Source: Epiperipatus broadwayi (Eukaryota; Onychophora; Udeonychophora; Euonychophora; Peripatidae). Taken from it: DNA of 64,000 nt. Below, in pieces: positions 22,339 through 34,397 of the stretch. The stretch's first letter is position 1, and every line of letters starts with the position of its first letter. The notes below the pieces were generated by a model. The model made no database searches. It had not been told where the DNA came from and was given only the letters and a program-made list of their open reading frames with translations. The stretch covers positions 9,148,499 to 9,212,498 of the forward strand of contig JAQFVV010000012.1 in NCBI GenBank assembly GCA_028023455.1, in the 5' to 3' direction. The position numbers were made by a program, and so were the translations under genes.

Positions 22339-25300
22339 AGCTCCATCTTCCTTACAGTTGTTTTAAGGAAAGTTTGTTTTATAGATTGTACTGCTGTTTC
22401 ATTTTCTAAGTGTAAAAGACTTGAAAAATCTAGAGAGATATCTTTATATCAATGGAAGAACTTTCATTTAAAGGAAGCTCTGGAAGACAATCTTACTATT
22501 AGTGGCATTGTTAATTTTAATTTTACAAAAAAGAAATCATTCATTATCAGAAAATAAATTTCTAAATTGATAGAAGTCTAATCATATGACAACAATATGA
22601 GCAAAATTTGATTATCAATTGACAAAAGGCAAGAACATTGCAATATTTGACAGCTTATATTTAAGCTTTAATCTGAATATAATGACACATCTAAAATCAC
22701 AGCTTTTCATTTACTTTTTAAAATAGTGTTTTATTTGTCAAATTATTTCTTGCAATTTTGTAGTAATTTTTCAAAATTAAATATTTAAAAAATAAAAACA
22801 TGTGACATTAAACTTCTTTGCATATTACTATCTTCAATATGATCTGCAATCTGATTTTAATAAAGATTATATGATGACATGAAGTATATGCAAGATGTCA
22901 AAGAACTGCCTCTTTGATAATATTGTAATTTATTGTTTTAGGGTATTTTTGTTACTGTTTCAAGATGTTCGTATGGAATTTTAAACAATATTCCAATGAA
23001 ATTTTTAAAAAGACATAATAAATACTATCATATAACAAACTGATTTAATTAAACTAAAGACTGATATATACCATGAATTGTCTGATTTTCTTAGAAAACA
23101 CCTATCATAATTATTACAAACCCTTAATTTGCCCTAAAATTGAAGTAAAAATAATCATGTTAGTACTAAAAATCTTTTACTATAAGTTACTTATTTGCCA
23201 AAAACTTTTGAAAAATTAGATTTTAACTGTTTTGGATGACAAGAGAAGCTGCAAGAATTTGATAAATATAATAATATGGTTTTTCTAACATTATTTTATT
23301 TAATATTATAAACATTATAGGTTGCTTAAACATTAGTTTTAACTAAATGTAAATATTTAGTTATTTTTCAGCCATAAATTCAATGAACCATATAGGTTAT
23401 AATCAATTCTTTGATAAAGAGGTTCTTAAATAGTTCCAAAACCAATGACAATCATTTATGAATCTTGAGATTTGATCCAGATTTTAATTTTATATTTTTT
23501 TCTGATCAGTTTTCATCAGATCAGTATGTTTTAAGTTCATAGAGGGAAAAGGAGAGAAGTGGTATGCTTTTATTAGATTAAATAAACACTTGGAATTATG
23601 AATTCTCTTAGTTATTTACATTAAACATAATTTAATATTTAATAGCATATTAAATAAATATATTGTTTTATTGACTTTGGGAAAATTTTTCTCAAAAACG
23701 TTTAAATAAATTTTTCCAATCAGTAATTTTTATATAATAAGAGCCATAAAAAATGAACAATCAGAAAACTAATATTTGATTATAATAATACCTTAAAAAC
23801 TTGAGAGTTTGCAATAACAGCATTTTAACCTTGTAGTTATATAATCGTCTTCTTTAATATTTTTAGAAAAACTTGAACTTTATTTTTTTTACCAAGTATA
23901 CTAGACTATTATAGAATACAACACTTCAAGTGATATTTGTTAGCCTCTTTTATTTAGGTGTTGCTGGTCTGATCAGAAATAGTATAGTGCAGGAATGAAT
24001 CAGTGACTTTGACATTTGTGAACACTAAATTTAACCTGATATTTAACAAATTAAACTACTCTGCCAAAGACAACAGTCAGGGAAACATTGAGTGTTTTGC
24101 TACTTTTTTCATTTTAAGAACAAAGTTAATGAGTATTTTTATTGATTATCACACTAGGTTGACCTATGAAATTATTTGCTATTATTATGTGAGAAACTTA
24201 TTTAAATTTTTTTCTTACCAATATTCTTGTTTGATGGGGGGGGGGGGATATAAAAGTGGCTCACATTACATTACAAATAACAGGATAAAATCAGCCTAAT
24301 ATGATAATGCCACAATATTCACTGCAATTTATTAAACTTATCCTTAAAAAGAAAAAAAATAAAAAAATCAAGATGATCTTCATAGATAAGTATATAAACT
24401 TTTTATTGACTTGCTTTTGGAAGAATAGCTTATTTGGACTGACACCCTTAAATTCTGTACTCATGGATTTGAAGGTCATTAGTTCAATTCTCATACAAGA
24501 CCATTACTGGAAAGACCAGAAATACATAAAAAAGAGAAAAAAACAATACCAGATAAATATTGTGTTCTATATCATTTAATAATTTAACTAGATGATGTAA
24601 ACAGTCCAATGTCCATCAACACATTGTAGACAAGTTATTTATTATACATATAAATACTTCCAAAAAAATAAATAACAAGAAAAAATATAATAATAAAATT
24701 AATATATTTTATTTTTACAAATCAAGGAAAATAAAAATATTATTTTACAAGTAATTTTTTAGTAGAAACAAATGGATTAATATACAAACACATTGATATC
24801 TGAATATGCGAAGACTAATATATATATAATCCTAATAAATAGATATATATGCAAACACAAGTGATTCACTTATTTTTGTATTAGTACTTATAGGTATGAT
24901 ATTTGTATTTTAATGCTCTTTTTTTAAAAATTGTAATAGAAAAAAATTACACTATTATTTTTTTCTTTTTCTTTACATATCTTTATAGTTTTTTCCCTTT
25001 TCCAAATGTTATTTACAATATATTAATCTGGAAAATATCTGTAAATAATCTTTATTATTTAAAAAGCCATTGCAACATAATTTAGAAGGTTCAAGAAATA
25101 AAATTATTATTATAAATATTACCTTTTATTTTTTTTAATAAAAGAAACTTAATTATTTCTTTGAAATGTTTTCAGCTAAAGTTACTAAATAGTCTTATTT
25201 CCATGGTAACCCGTGATTAAAAGATGTTGTATAACAAGATCAAGATGAGTTGCTCGAGGTAAAACACTGACAGGAGAATAGGTCATAACCTGTCTTTCCC

Positions 25301-26589
25301 TTACAACAGAGACAGCTCTGATTGTATGGCAAACATTTTAATGGGTTTGTTTCATCTTCTCAGTTCCCTTTTTTATATATGTGTTTTATCTTTACTTTGA
25401 TTTTTTTTTTTTTAAAGTATTTTTGGTGTGCTCAAAATGATAACAGGAAAAGCTCTTCAACTTTAAATAATAGTACAAACAATTCCACCTTGCTTTTTTA
25501 AAAAAAAATATTAATAGCATTAATGTACACATATATCACACAAATAATTCATTTATATACAAAATTCTAAGGCGTTTTCAACTAGTTTTAAGTGGCTTCT
25601 CTATCTTTAAACCGTTATTAATATTTTTTAAAAAGTGCATATGTGTGCTATTTTTTCTTAAAAAAAAACAACAATCCCATCTCTTAACTATATTGTAAAA
25701 ATGGGATAACAATAAACGCGTCTTAGCTATTCCAATGGACATAAATTGAAGTAATAAAAAAGCAATTGTTGGGCAGAAAATATATACTTTTGCAATATTG
25801 CAAAGTTGATTAACTGTTCTTGTAAAACGCGATTAAGATATTACAAAACTACAGTGATACTTCAATGAAAATTATAAATACAGAAGATGGTTTTGTAATA
25901 ATTCAATTGAGATTTAAAAGATAACGCTTTAAATATTTATATGGATCAGCGACTTAATTAGAAAAAGTAAAAATAAAATATTAATAGATTAAAAATAAAT
26001 TTTAAAACTGTATAGTTAGCACATAAAAAAATAAATATCATGAAATAGAATACAATTGTATTGGAAAGATCTATGGAGGTTAGAGAAAACAAATAAAAAA
26101 GAAAAGAGAGATCTTATGAGAAAAAGTAACAAAAGCCAAAAGTTTAAATAGTAGAAATTTTTTAAAAAAAAAAAGCTAAGGGAAAAAAAACCATTTTTAA
26201 AAAAGCTGATGAACAATATTTTTTAATGTTAACTAATGACTATCTTCAGTCCGAATGCTGACAACTAACATCAAAATAAAATGAAATACAGACCCTTCAA
26301 AATCAATAAGTTTATAGTGTACAAATTGAAAGTGATGAAACCAATGAATTATGTATAGAAGACTTCAGCAAATCAAAGTGTTAACTATCATGAATTTATA
26401 TATTTATAATTCATGAAGGCCATTTTTACATTAAAAGTCATATATTATTTTTTTGATATACTACTTTAAATATAATTTGAAATGATATACTGCTTTAAAT
26501 ATAATTTTAAAAATAGTATATTTAATTACTAAACGATATGTAATTAAAGAGACATGATTTCCACCTTTAATATAAGTGCTGTATTGATA
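22339..26589. other. A+T-rich DNA with simple repeats
   Basis: The stretch holds a 12-base G run (24236-24247), a near-perfect ~29-bp tandem duplication (26454-26482 and 26483-26510), and a more complex patch at 25200-25370 of unknown origin. Open frames at 24003-24299 and 24301-24579 are low-complexity and match nothing. Confidence 0.5.
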
Positions 26590-27044
26590 TTATAATAGCT
26601 CAATAATGTCATGTTGAGTACTGAGGATACTCTCAAACCCAAACACAAGATAGAGATTTTTGAAAGGATAAGAGTGGCTGTCTTACCCATAAACCTAAAT
26701 TCAAATTATATAGACCAATCTAAAGGGTCTTAGTTTGAGAGCATGAAGATATTTCTTTATTCACTTTTACATCCATTATGTTTTTTCATATATTATGGAT
26801 ATTATATAGTTTCTAATAATTCATAATATTAACATATAGTAAATTGAAAAATTTTACAAATATTAATATACAAAAGAGAATAATGGATATAAAAGTGAAT
26901 AAAGAAATATCTTCATGCTGTCAAACAAATATGTTTTTGAGGCCTATATAATTAGAATTTAGGTTTAAGGATAAGACAGCTCCTTTTATTCTTTCAAAAG
27001 TCTCTATCATCAGTTCTCAATATGATATCGCTGAGCTATTATAA
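26590..27044. mobile_element. Palindromic MITE (family copy 2)
   Basis: Inverted ends TTATAATAGCTCA (26590-26602) and TGAGCTATTATAA (27032-27044) start two long arms that match inward for about 200 bp, including CACAAGATAGAGA-like, CTTACC-like and AAGATATTTCTTTATTCAC words. Size and internal sequence match the copy at 55555-56012 (455 and 458 bp). Non-coding. No convincing target duplication was seen. Confidence 0.85.
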
Positions 27045-28189
27045 GATCGATATAGCACATATATTAAAGGCGGAAATCCTTTTTCTTTAATTACATATAA
27101 TCTCTGTGCTTAGTAAATAATGAATATTAAATATGTAATAAAACATAACAGAAATGAAAATCTATTAAAGATAATGGTGGAAAATGTTTTGGTTAATGAT
27201 TAATTAATGTCAATTAAAATTCCTAAATACTTATTCAATATTATTATAATAAAAGATTATGTTTCAACAAATTAAGCAAGTGAAGAAAAAAATGAAAAGT
27301 TTCATTATTACATGCAGGCAGCATTTGATAAAACTTGCCAGAAAAAAATATTTTTAATGATCATTGACTTAATAAGAAAATTGGAATGGAAAAGAAGAAA
27401 TGCTATTGGTCAATAAAATCATAAAAGCAGAATAACTAATAAAGTTTTATGAAGTTTCCAAGATGTTCAATATTTAATTCACGATGCTGGTATGATTTAT
27501 ATCAAATCTATAAAAAAATCTACATTTCTATGCAATTTTCACAGGACATTATTTAATTTCTCTAAAACAATTTTGACTGAATAACAGTCATTTTCAAATC
27601 TTTTTTAAAGCTTTTATCAATTCAATAATCTTTTTAGTGCAATACATTTCTTAGATAGTCTATGTGTATGGATCTCACTGGATAGAGTTTATAAGAATTA
27701 TTAATTACATTATTGGAATCCAGTAATGAAAAACTTTAGTTTTCATAATAAAAATATGCCAGCAATAGATAGCACAACAAGTTAGAAATAACTCGTATGT
27801 AAACTTTAAATGAATCTATTGTTTTTAACATGAAATAAAACTGATAATAAATCAGATAATCTGTGCACAGAAGTAAACAAATAAAGATGAATCTGAAAAA
27901 TAGATTGAATGAGCTATCTTTTATACACTATGCAAGCAAGATTATCCTAAAAATCATATAGACTTTTATTGAAAGAGAATTATCAGATTTCAAAATGAGA
28001 TTGCAATGAATAAAAAAAAACTAAGAACATTGTTGCTGATATATGTTGGAAAATGAATCTGTTATAGAATAACAAAAAAAAATTAAATATTGCAAGAACT
28101 TTAGTAATCTATGCTATATTACAAAATGTCCTTAGAAAATTGGAATAACATATTTCATTGTTCTTAGTAAAAATATCTACAGTTAAAAT
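27045..28189. other. Unassigned, possibly 5' part of a decayed LINE
   Basis: Around 27370-27430 the plus strand gives WKRRNAIGQ and similar Lys/Arg-rich text that could be the linker of the RTE/BovB-like element recognised at 28190, but stops are dense and the match is weak. Confidence 0.3.
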
Positions 28190-28650
28190 AGATTCTGGTA
28201 GAATGGATGTGTAATGAGAGAAACCAGAATAAATAAAAACAAACATGGATTTATAATTGAGAAAAAAAAACATCATCAGTTCTAGACATGCTGATGTTAC
28301 TACACTTATAACTGAAAATATGGATATCTAAAAGTTTCTTGTTAGGAAAGTTAATGAATAGAATGAAAAGGTAGAATAATTGTGACTAATACAAAGAATA
28401 TAAAAATATGACAAGAGGGTCAGAAGTTAATTCAAAATTGATAATTTTGAGAGATTCACCATAAACTAACATCGAGCAAAATTGCAATGAAAAACCCAGA
28501 AAAGATTTTTTGTGTAGATTATCTTTAAAAACAATAATCAGGATTAGTATAGATATAGTGTTTTATTACTGCAGTTCAGGTGAAAACTTTTGAAAATTCA
28601 ATGGACAGCAATCTGAACTTTAACTTATATCATAAATGAGTATTGAAATT
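28190..28650 (+). pseudogene. Decayed RTE/BovB-like LINE reverse transcriptase remnant
   Basis: The plus strand gives HADVTTLITENM (compare YADDTTL-AE, the catalytic motif C of BovB-like reverse transcriptases), followed by KVNE-like text, TRGSEVNSK and then segments resembling the region after the palm. The first catalytic-pair Asp survives and the second reads Val. Many stops and frameshifts are present, and an internal deletion joins a GF-like motif directly to motif C. It lies directly upstream of the short hAT-type element at 28686. Confidence 0.5.
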
Positions 28651-28685
28651 GACTTATTTTGATCATACCATAAAATAGACTAATT

Positions 28686-29121
28686 CAGAGGTCGGCAATT
28701 TTTTTATTGCAAAGAGCTATTCCCCCCCAAGGTAAGAGATGAAAAGTATGTTAATGATAAATATAAATTTCTGAATGACTGTGAATGTATTTGAACATTT
28801 ATTTTAGTAATATAACATAAAAGAATCTGTATACATTCTAACAAAAATAAAATTATCTTAAAAATAAATAAATAAAAATAAAAAATTACTTTGACTGTTT
28901 GATTTATTCCAAAATTTCCAATATTTAGATATCATCATATATAATAATTACTATACTATTATAATGCAGAATTCAAGAAACAATGTTGTAATGCACATTT
29001 TTCCTCTCCTAGAGTCATCAAAATATTTATTTACAAATTATAAGAAATAGCAAATGTGTTTATGTTTATCATGATAAAAAGAGCTACAATTGATTTGTGT
29101 GCTGCAATTAGCTGATCTCTA
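28686..29121. mobile_element. Short non-autonomous hAT element
   Basis: The left end is CAGAGGTCGGCAA and the complement of the right end is TAGAGATCAGCTAA, an imperfect hAT-like inverted repeat. An 8-bp target duplication with one mismatch, GACTAATT (28678-28685) / GTCTAATT (29122-29129), flanks it, the length expected of hAT. An AAGAGCTA word near each end is also inverted. It has no coding remnant and is only 436 bp long, so it is a MITE-like derivative. Confidence 0.75.
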
Positions 29122-29129
29122 GTCTAATT

Positions 29130-29630
29130 TATTGGAAAAAGAATATAATTCTTGGAAAAATTGTTGGCAGAAAAAAAAAAAAAAATATTATCGGAAATGA
29201 AGTTGATGGACTCAAAACATTACATAATGAATAAAACTTTCAATGCCCAAAAATCCACAATGAACATTTGAGCATTCTAAAAATCCAAACAGATGATAGA
29301 CTATTCTGAAAAAATGCCACTGAAATTGTGAAAATAATACAATAATAGCACATTATAATTATGGTTTTAATATTTGATTTTATTGATGTTATAAGTTGAG
29401 AAACTATTTATACCAGGTTTAAAGTTATTGAAAATCATTGACATTCCAACACTTTAGATTTGAATATCAAAATCCATGTAGGCTGCATTGTTAAAAAAAA
29501 TCCAAACACCAAAAAGTTTTATTTGATAGTTCAAGAGATAATGGCATACAAGTAGAATATCCTTAACAATGGTCAAATATAATACATATTATACTGAATT
29601 TGTCCTATGACGTTGTTTCCATAATTATTA
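29130..29630. other. A+T-rich DNA, nothing recognised
   Basis: An A run at 29169-29184 is the only notable structure. Confidence 0.5.
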
Positions 29631-29889
29631 TTAATAATCAATTCAGTTCAATTGAAATTAAAAACTAATATTAAATAATTATTTTATTCTAACCAGTCTT
29701 CATTCAATATTCAAACAAGGTCCAAATATTGGAAGAAAACAAAGTAGAATAAAATAATTATTTAATATTAGTTGTTTATTTCAATTGAGTTATATCTTGA
29801 AAAAGTCTAATATTGAATGAAAACTGCTTAGAATAAAATAAGTATTTAATATTAGTTTTTTATTTCAATTGAGTTGAATTGATTATTAA
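29631..29889. mobile_element. Small palindromic MITE with internal duplication
   Basis: TTAATAATCAATTCA at the left end is matched by TGAATTGATTATTAA at the right. The arms continue through a TAATATTAAATAATTATTTTATTC-like block about 40-70 bp in, and an extra partial copy of that block (29743-29800) lies in the middle. Non-coding. No target duplication identified. Confidence 0.75.
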
Positions 29890-30930
29890 AAGTAGAACAT
29901 CTTGATAATATGCAATGCAGTCATATTGTTCTAGCACAGTACGGAAAATTTTCAGTACCCTATGGTAACCTCTGAAATAATTGGTTATTTTTCCAGTATA
30001 TATCAGTTGTGATCAATCCATTTGAGATCTAGCCTGCCTCACAGTACAAAGTACATATCTAGTTATTTTGAACTTGCCTGCCTCTCTTATGAAAAGATTA
30101 ACCAAATAGTAAAGACTAAAATTGTCAATGTATTCCAAAGAAGAAGTCACAATGAAGAAGAGACAACTCATTGGCATTAGTATGATTTATCAGATTTGAA
30201 CAGTCCAAAATATTTAATGGTAAGATATAGAGAACTACTTAAAGTTCAAAGGCAGTTTACAAAAGTTGTACAAATGCAAATCTAGTAAGTGAAAATAGAA
30301 TTAAAACTATAAAAAAAGTCCTTAGGTGAGAATGTTCCTATTTTTTTTTTTTGTTAAACCCATTTATAATACTTTATTTTTGATTATTAATTTTTCTTAT
30401 ATTTCAAATTTTTTACATTGATCATTATTTAGGTTATTAAATATTTTATTAGCTGTCATTTAATGTATATTACTTGTACATTTCAGGTATGTTTTAACTC
30501 TAACACAAAATAATTGTTATTTCTTCTTTTGTTTTATAAAATGCCAAGTACTCATTTCGCATTTTGTGCAGCTAAACTTTCTTTTATTAAATTAATTGTT
30601 AATATTTAACATTTGTCTTTATCCTCAATTCTATATATGGTATGAGTTATATTATAGTGCATGATCATTAGGATTTATTTTTATTAGTTAACATATGATA
30701 ATTAATTACTATTTTGTAAAAAGTAGCATTATGTGATGGTCATGGCCCTATAATTTAGTTGTAGGTGGTATCTAACTGATATTAGTAATTGATAAATATA
30801 ATCTCCTAGGATGACTAGTAGAGAGATACTATAATTATTGACCTTTTCTGATAATCTTCTTTATTACAGAAGTATTTAGTGTATTTAATCTCATTATATC
30901 TTGCTAATCCATTTCATTAAAATATATTGC
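29890..30930. other. A+T-rich DNA, nothing recognised
   Basis: A slightly more complex patch at 30000-30180 matches no family I know. Confidence 0.5.
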
Positions 30931-32480
30931 TTTTATTGATTTGATCAAGACATTTGACTCAATTAAAAGAATAGATCTATGGATTTGTTTGAAATTCATT
31001 GTTTGTCTATCAAAGTTTTCATATGTGACAGTTTCTAAAGATAAAATGAGAGGTATTACTACAGATGAAAAATTAGGCATTTGAAATGAAAACTAATGTA
31101 AAATAATTTATGTATTTGTTCCAACATTATTTTTGATTATTATGACAGGTATTTTAATAAATCAGGAATAAAAGATACAATATCAAAAAGTATCAGGACA
31201 CGAGTTTGAACCCACATCTACAAAATTGGTTTGTACTGAAAGGCATGATGTTAAGCATAAGATAAAGGAGGCTTTCTTTATAGCAGAGGACTCCTTCGCC
31301 ATTAATCGTAAAGAAGCATGTTTTGCTATATAAAAAAGATGGTCTAATTGACTCATTTGCATATTATACTAATAGAATGATTTCAATGAACGAGTCAGAA
31401 CTGGCTATGATTATGAGAAGTACAGTTTCTCGAAAGCGCTCAGCCATTTTGATTGACTAATTGATATTAATTATACAGCTTTACATTATGTGTGATAGCA
31501 CTATTTAATATTATCATAATATAGTTTGATGTAGAATTTTTAATTTGAATCAATTAAAAGCAAAAATAAAAATTTCATTTTCTTGGATTTTGGATTTATA
31601 GTATGCTGATGACTGTATTATTCTTGCCAGTTCAAAAGATGATTTACAGTTAATGTTTTGAATGCAACTTATAAAGATCCCGATTTAATAATTAATGTTA
31701 AAAAAACTCAAGTTTTTATCAGCTAGTAATGGAAGAAAGATTTTCACCAATTTATAGTTTGGGTAGTTATCAACTTGAGAACATAAGCCAATTTAAATAT
31801 CTTGCTAGATTTGTAAGTAGAAAAGTTGGACTATATATGGAAGCACAGCACAGAATCCAATGTGCTGTTGTTACTTTTCACAAGTTAAAAGACTTCATCA
31901 TTGTGAAATAAGTTTACTGTTGTTATTTTACTTAATTTTTTGTATGTGAGACTTGGTCACCCTAACAGGGCAATATAAAAAGGCATTAGAAAAGTTTCAT
32001 TTAAAAATACTCTTAGAAAATCTTAAAAATACAATGGCAAAATCATAAGAGCAATCAATATGTTCTTAAGTTTACTAGATGTAATACTATACTATAAGTC
32101 CATTATTGTAAAATCACATCTTCATTAGACTAGGTGTGTAAAATGAATAAATGAATGAATAATATAAGATTTCAAAAAAGGTATTTAAGATGCATGACAT
32201 TCATGAAAAAGGTTAACCCTTTTTACATATAAAGACTGTCCCAAAGACATTTAAAAAAAGTGTAATGGCTATTGTTTACATTGAGAAAATAAGATGGAGA
32301 AAGCAATACACTGCATAATTACATTTAAATATGATATTGAAATATTTCAGAAAAAAAGTTTTATACAGAAGTTAAAAAAACATCATTGTAAAATAGCAAA
32401 TAATCAGAACAATGGACTAATGTATTGTATATGTAGACATATTTGTTTCACAAGTTGGTTTGTATAGTCTTTACAAATCA
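30931..32480 (+). pseudogene. Decayed LINE with C-terminal zinc-finger remnant (copy 1)
   Basis: In order along the plus strand: FIDLIKTFDSI (motif A region, 30931), ITTDEKLGI, FNLNQLKAKTKI (31545), LQYADDCIILAS (motif C, 31600), INVKKTQ, SQFKYLARF (31790), and CICRHICF near 32430 followed by a GL-x-SH-like segment. This order is that of a widespread animal LINE protein ending in a C2H2-like finger (C-x2-C...GLxSHxRTH). Stops and frameshifts abound, and about 450 bp between 31080 and 31540 show no match. The 60-codon frame 31729-31911 is part of it. The copy at 59440-60850 shares long stretches. Confidence 0.75.
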
Positions 32481-33091
32481 CATCTAGTTCAGTCTAGAAT
32501 TATTGTTATTGTCTTATCTTATTCACTCAGAGTTGAGATGACCAAACTCATTTGTGAGTAGTTGTTAATGATAAAGATTAAGGAAGTTGGAGAAAATAAT
32601 GTCATTAATATAATTGAAATGAATTATTACTTATCATAGACAAATTAAGTTTAAAATCACCAGGGTTAAAACATTTTTTATATATAATTATATAACAGAA
32701 TAAATGTTTATATAGTAACTAAATTTATATTGTAGACATTTTGAAGTGCACAGTACATATTGCAAATCACTAAGATGCTTTGTATTTAGTACAATACTGC
32801 ACTTAACATGACATATTACAACTCTGTTTTCTATTTAACTAAATAAAGAGCTCCTTAGTGTTTGAAATACATAATCAAATGGCTTCATTGCTTGAGAGTT
32901 AAAAAATTCAAGCCTGGAAGTGCCAACATTGGAATCCACCGAAGAGACTTACAATCCTAAATCTGAACTACACACTGAAAGGCAATGCTCTAAATCATAT
33001 GTGTCTACTAACCAAAAAAAATTATGTGCGTAAAATAATTACATTTTAAAAAATTATATTTATATTAAGACTGTGTTTTATTGTTACAAAT
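32481..33091. other. Unassigned DNA
   Basis: A moderately complex segment at 32880-33000 (GCCTGGAAGTGCCAACATTGG and following) loosely resembles 31195-31260 and could be a decayed short retroposon. The match is too weak to call. Confidence 0.3.
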
Positions 33092-33110
33092 AAATTTAAC
33101 ATTATTCTCG

Positions 33111-33221
33111 TCAAACGTTGTTAGCCGAGGGGTCATCGCAGCTGCCTTACAAGCAAGTAGTTGGTTGCAGACGGTTGTGGGTTCGCCTCCCGGCCGATGC
33201 TATGACATATGAAAAAAAAAA
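33111..33221 (+). mobile_element. tRNA-derived SINE with long target duplication
   Basis: A 19-bp duplication (33092-33110 and 33222-33240, one mismatch near the end) brackets the body. The A box (TTAGCCGAGGGGTCATCGC), anticodon arm (CTGCCTTACAAGCA, with an extra GTAGTTGGTTGCAGA insertion), B box (GGGTTCGCCTCC) and tail GATGCTATGACATATGA plus 13 A residues are all present. The anticodon triplet is TAC. Confidence 0.93.
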
Positions 33222-33240
33222 AAATTTAACATTATTCTTG

Positions 33241-34389
33241 ATTTTTAAACAACAAAGTACATTTATACTTGATATGTATAACAAGAAATGGAGAATAATC
33301 TTGTATATTTATGTGTCTAAATTACAAAAATATATAAATGCATAATGTGAAAATTTCTAAATCTGACTGGAAAAAATCAAAAAATGCCTGCAGGATACAA
33401 ATACAAACTACTCTCTTAAAGAAATCTGGTAGGAGAAAAATACCAAACATAGCACTTAAAAAAAAAAAAAAGACTTTTTTTTTAAAAAAAATTGAAAATA
33501 AATATTTTGACCTATGAACACATGAATTATGTTTCAATAATTACAATATAACTTACTTGTCTGCAGAGGAGAATTTGGTTATGTTTTGTTTTGCTGTTGT
33601 TTTTTTTTTTTTAAAAAAATAAGGTTTTAAATTGACTTATTTCTATTCATATCCATTTAATTTAGAATTATTTATTTTATTTTGTCTGAATGTTTTATAT
33701 AGTACATAAAAACATAGCAAATCTTTATATGGATATTGTTATCAATCACATACATAAAAGAAGCCACAGTATATTTCTTAATACTATCTTTCCTTTGCAC
33801 AGTTGAATTCAATAATAGAGTGACAGACTGTAGAGCATAATTTTCTGGATCCATTCCAATTCTGACATTTTTGCTACTCAAACTTGCTTATGAACATTGG
33901 AGTAAGAAAACAATTTTTTTATTTTATTTTTAATACTATTTTTTCCAAACCTTCCCATTTATTGCTTAATTTTATTAACAACTCTTAATAATTTCCTTCT
34001 ACAAAATAACTATAGCCCCCCCCCCCCCCAATTTAAGGCCATTTGATTAAAGCAGTGCAGTACTCATGATCTGGGGTTCTACCATATGTATTTAAAGATT
34101 CTCAAGCAAGTTCTGAATTCTTTAAGGGAAAGAAGAGAATATGTGTAGTGGTCTAAACTCAAACTAACTAGCTATTTAAAATTGATTAATAAAAAGATAT
34201 ATAGATATTCATAGTTGGAATAGTAACTTAAATCTTAGTTCAATTTGGGTAGTCATAATATTAATGCAATAATCATAAAAAAACACGATTATAAAATCAC
34301 ACAGATTTTACAATTAGTGAAAGGTGTCAAATATTTATGGAAAGTGAGTCGTGGTCCAATTTTACCAGGTTTTAATTTCAGCAGCAATG
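33241..34389. other. A+T-rich DNA with homopolymers
   Basis: Runs of A at 33459-33471, T at 33600-33612 and C at 34016-34029 are seen. A 69-codon minus frame (33672-33881) has no family resemblance. Confidence 0.5.
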
Positions 34390-34397
34390 TTCTAAAG

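Noticed and set aside
24003-24579. Two consecutive plus-strand frames of about 95 codons
   Set aside because: They cross a G run and A-rich simple sequence, and the translations are low-complexity.
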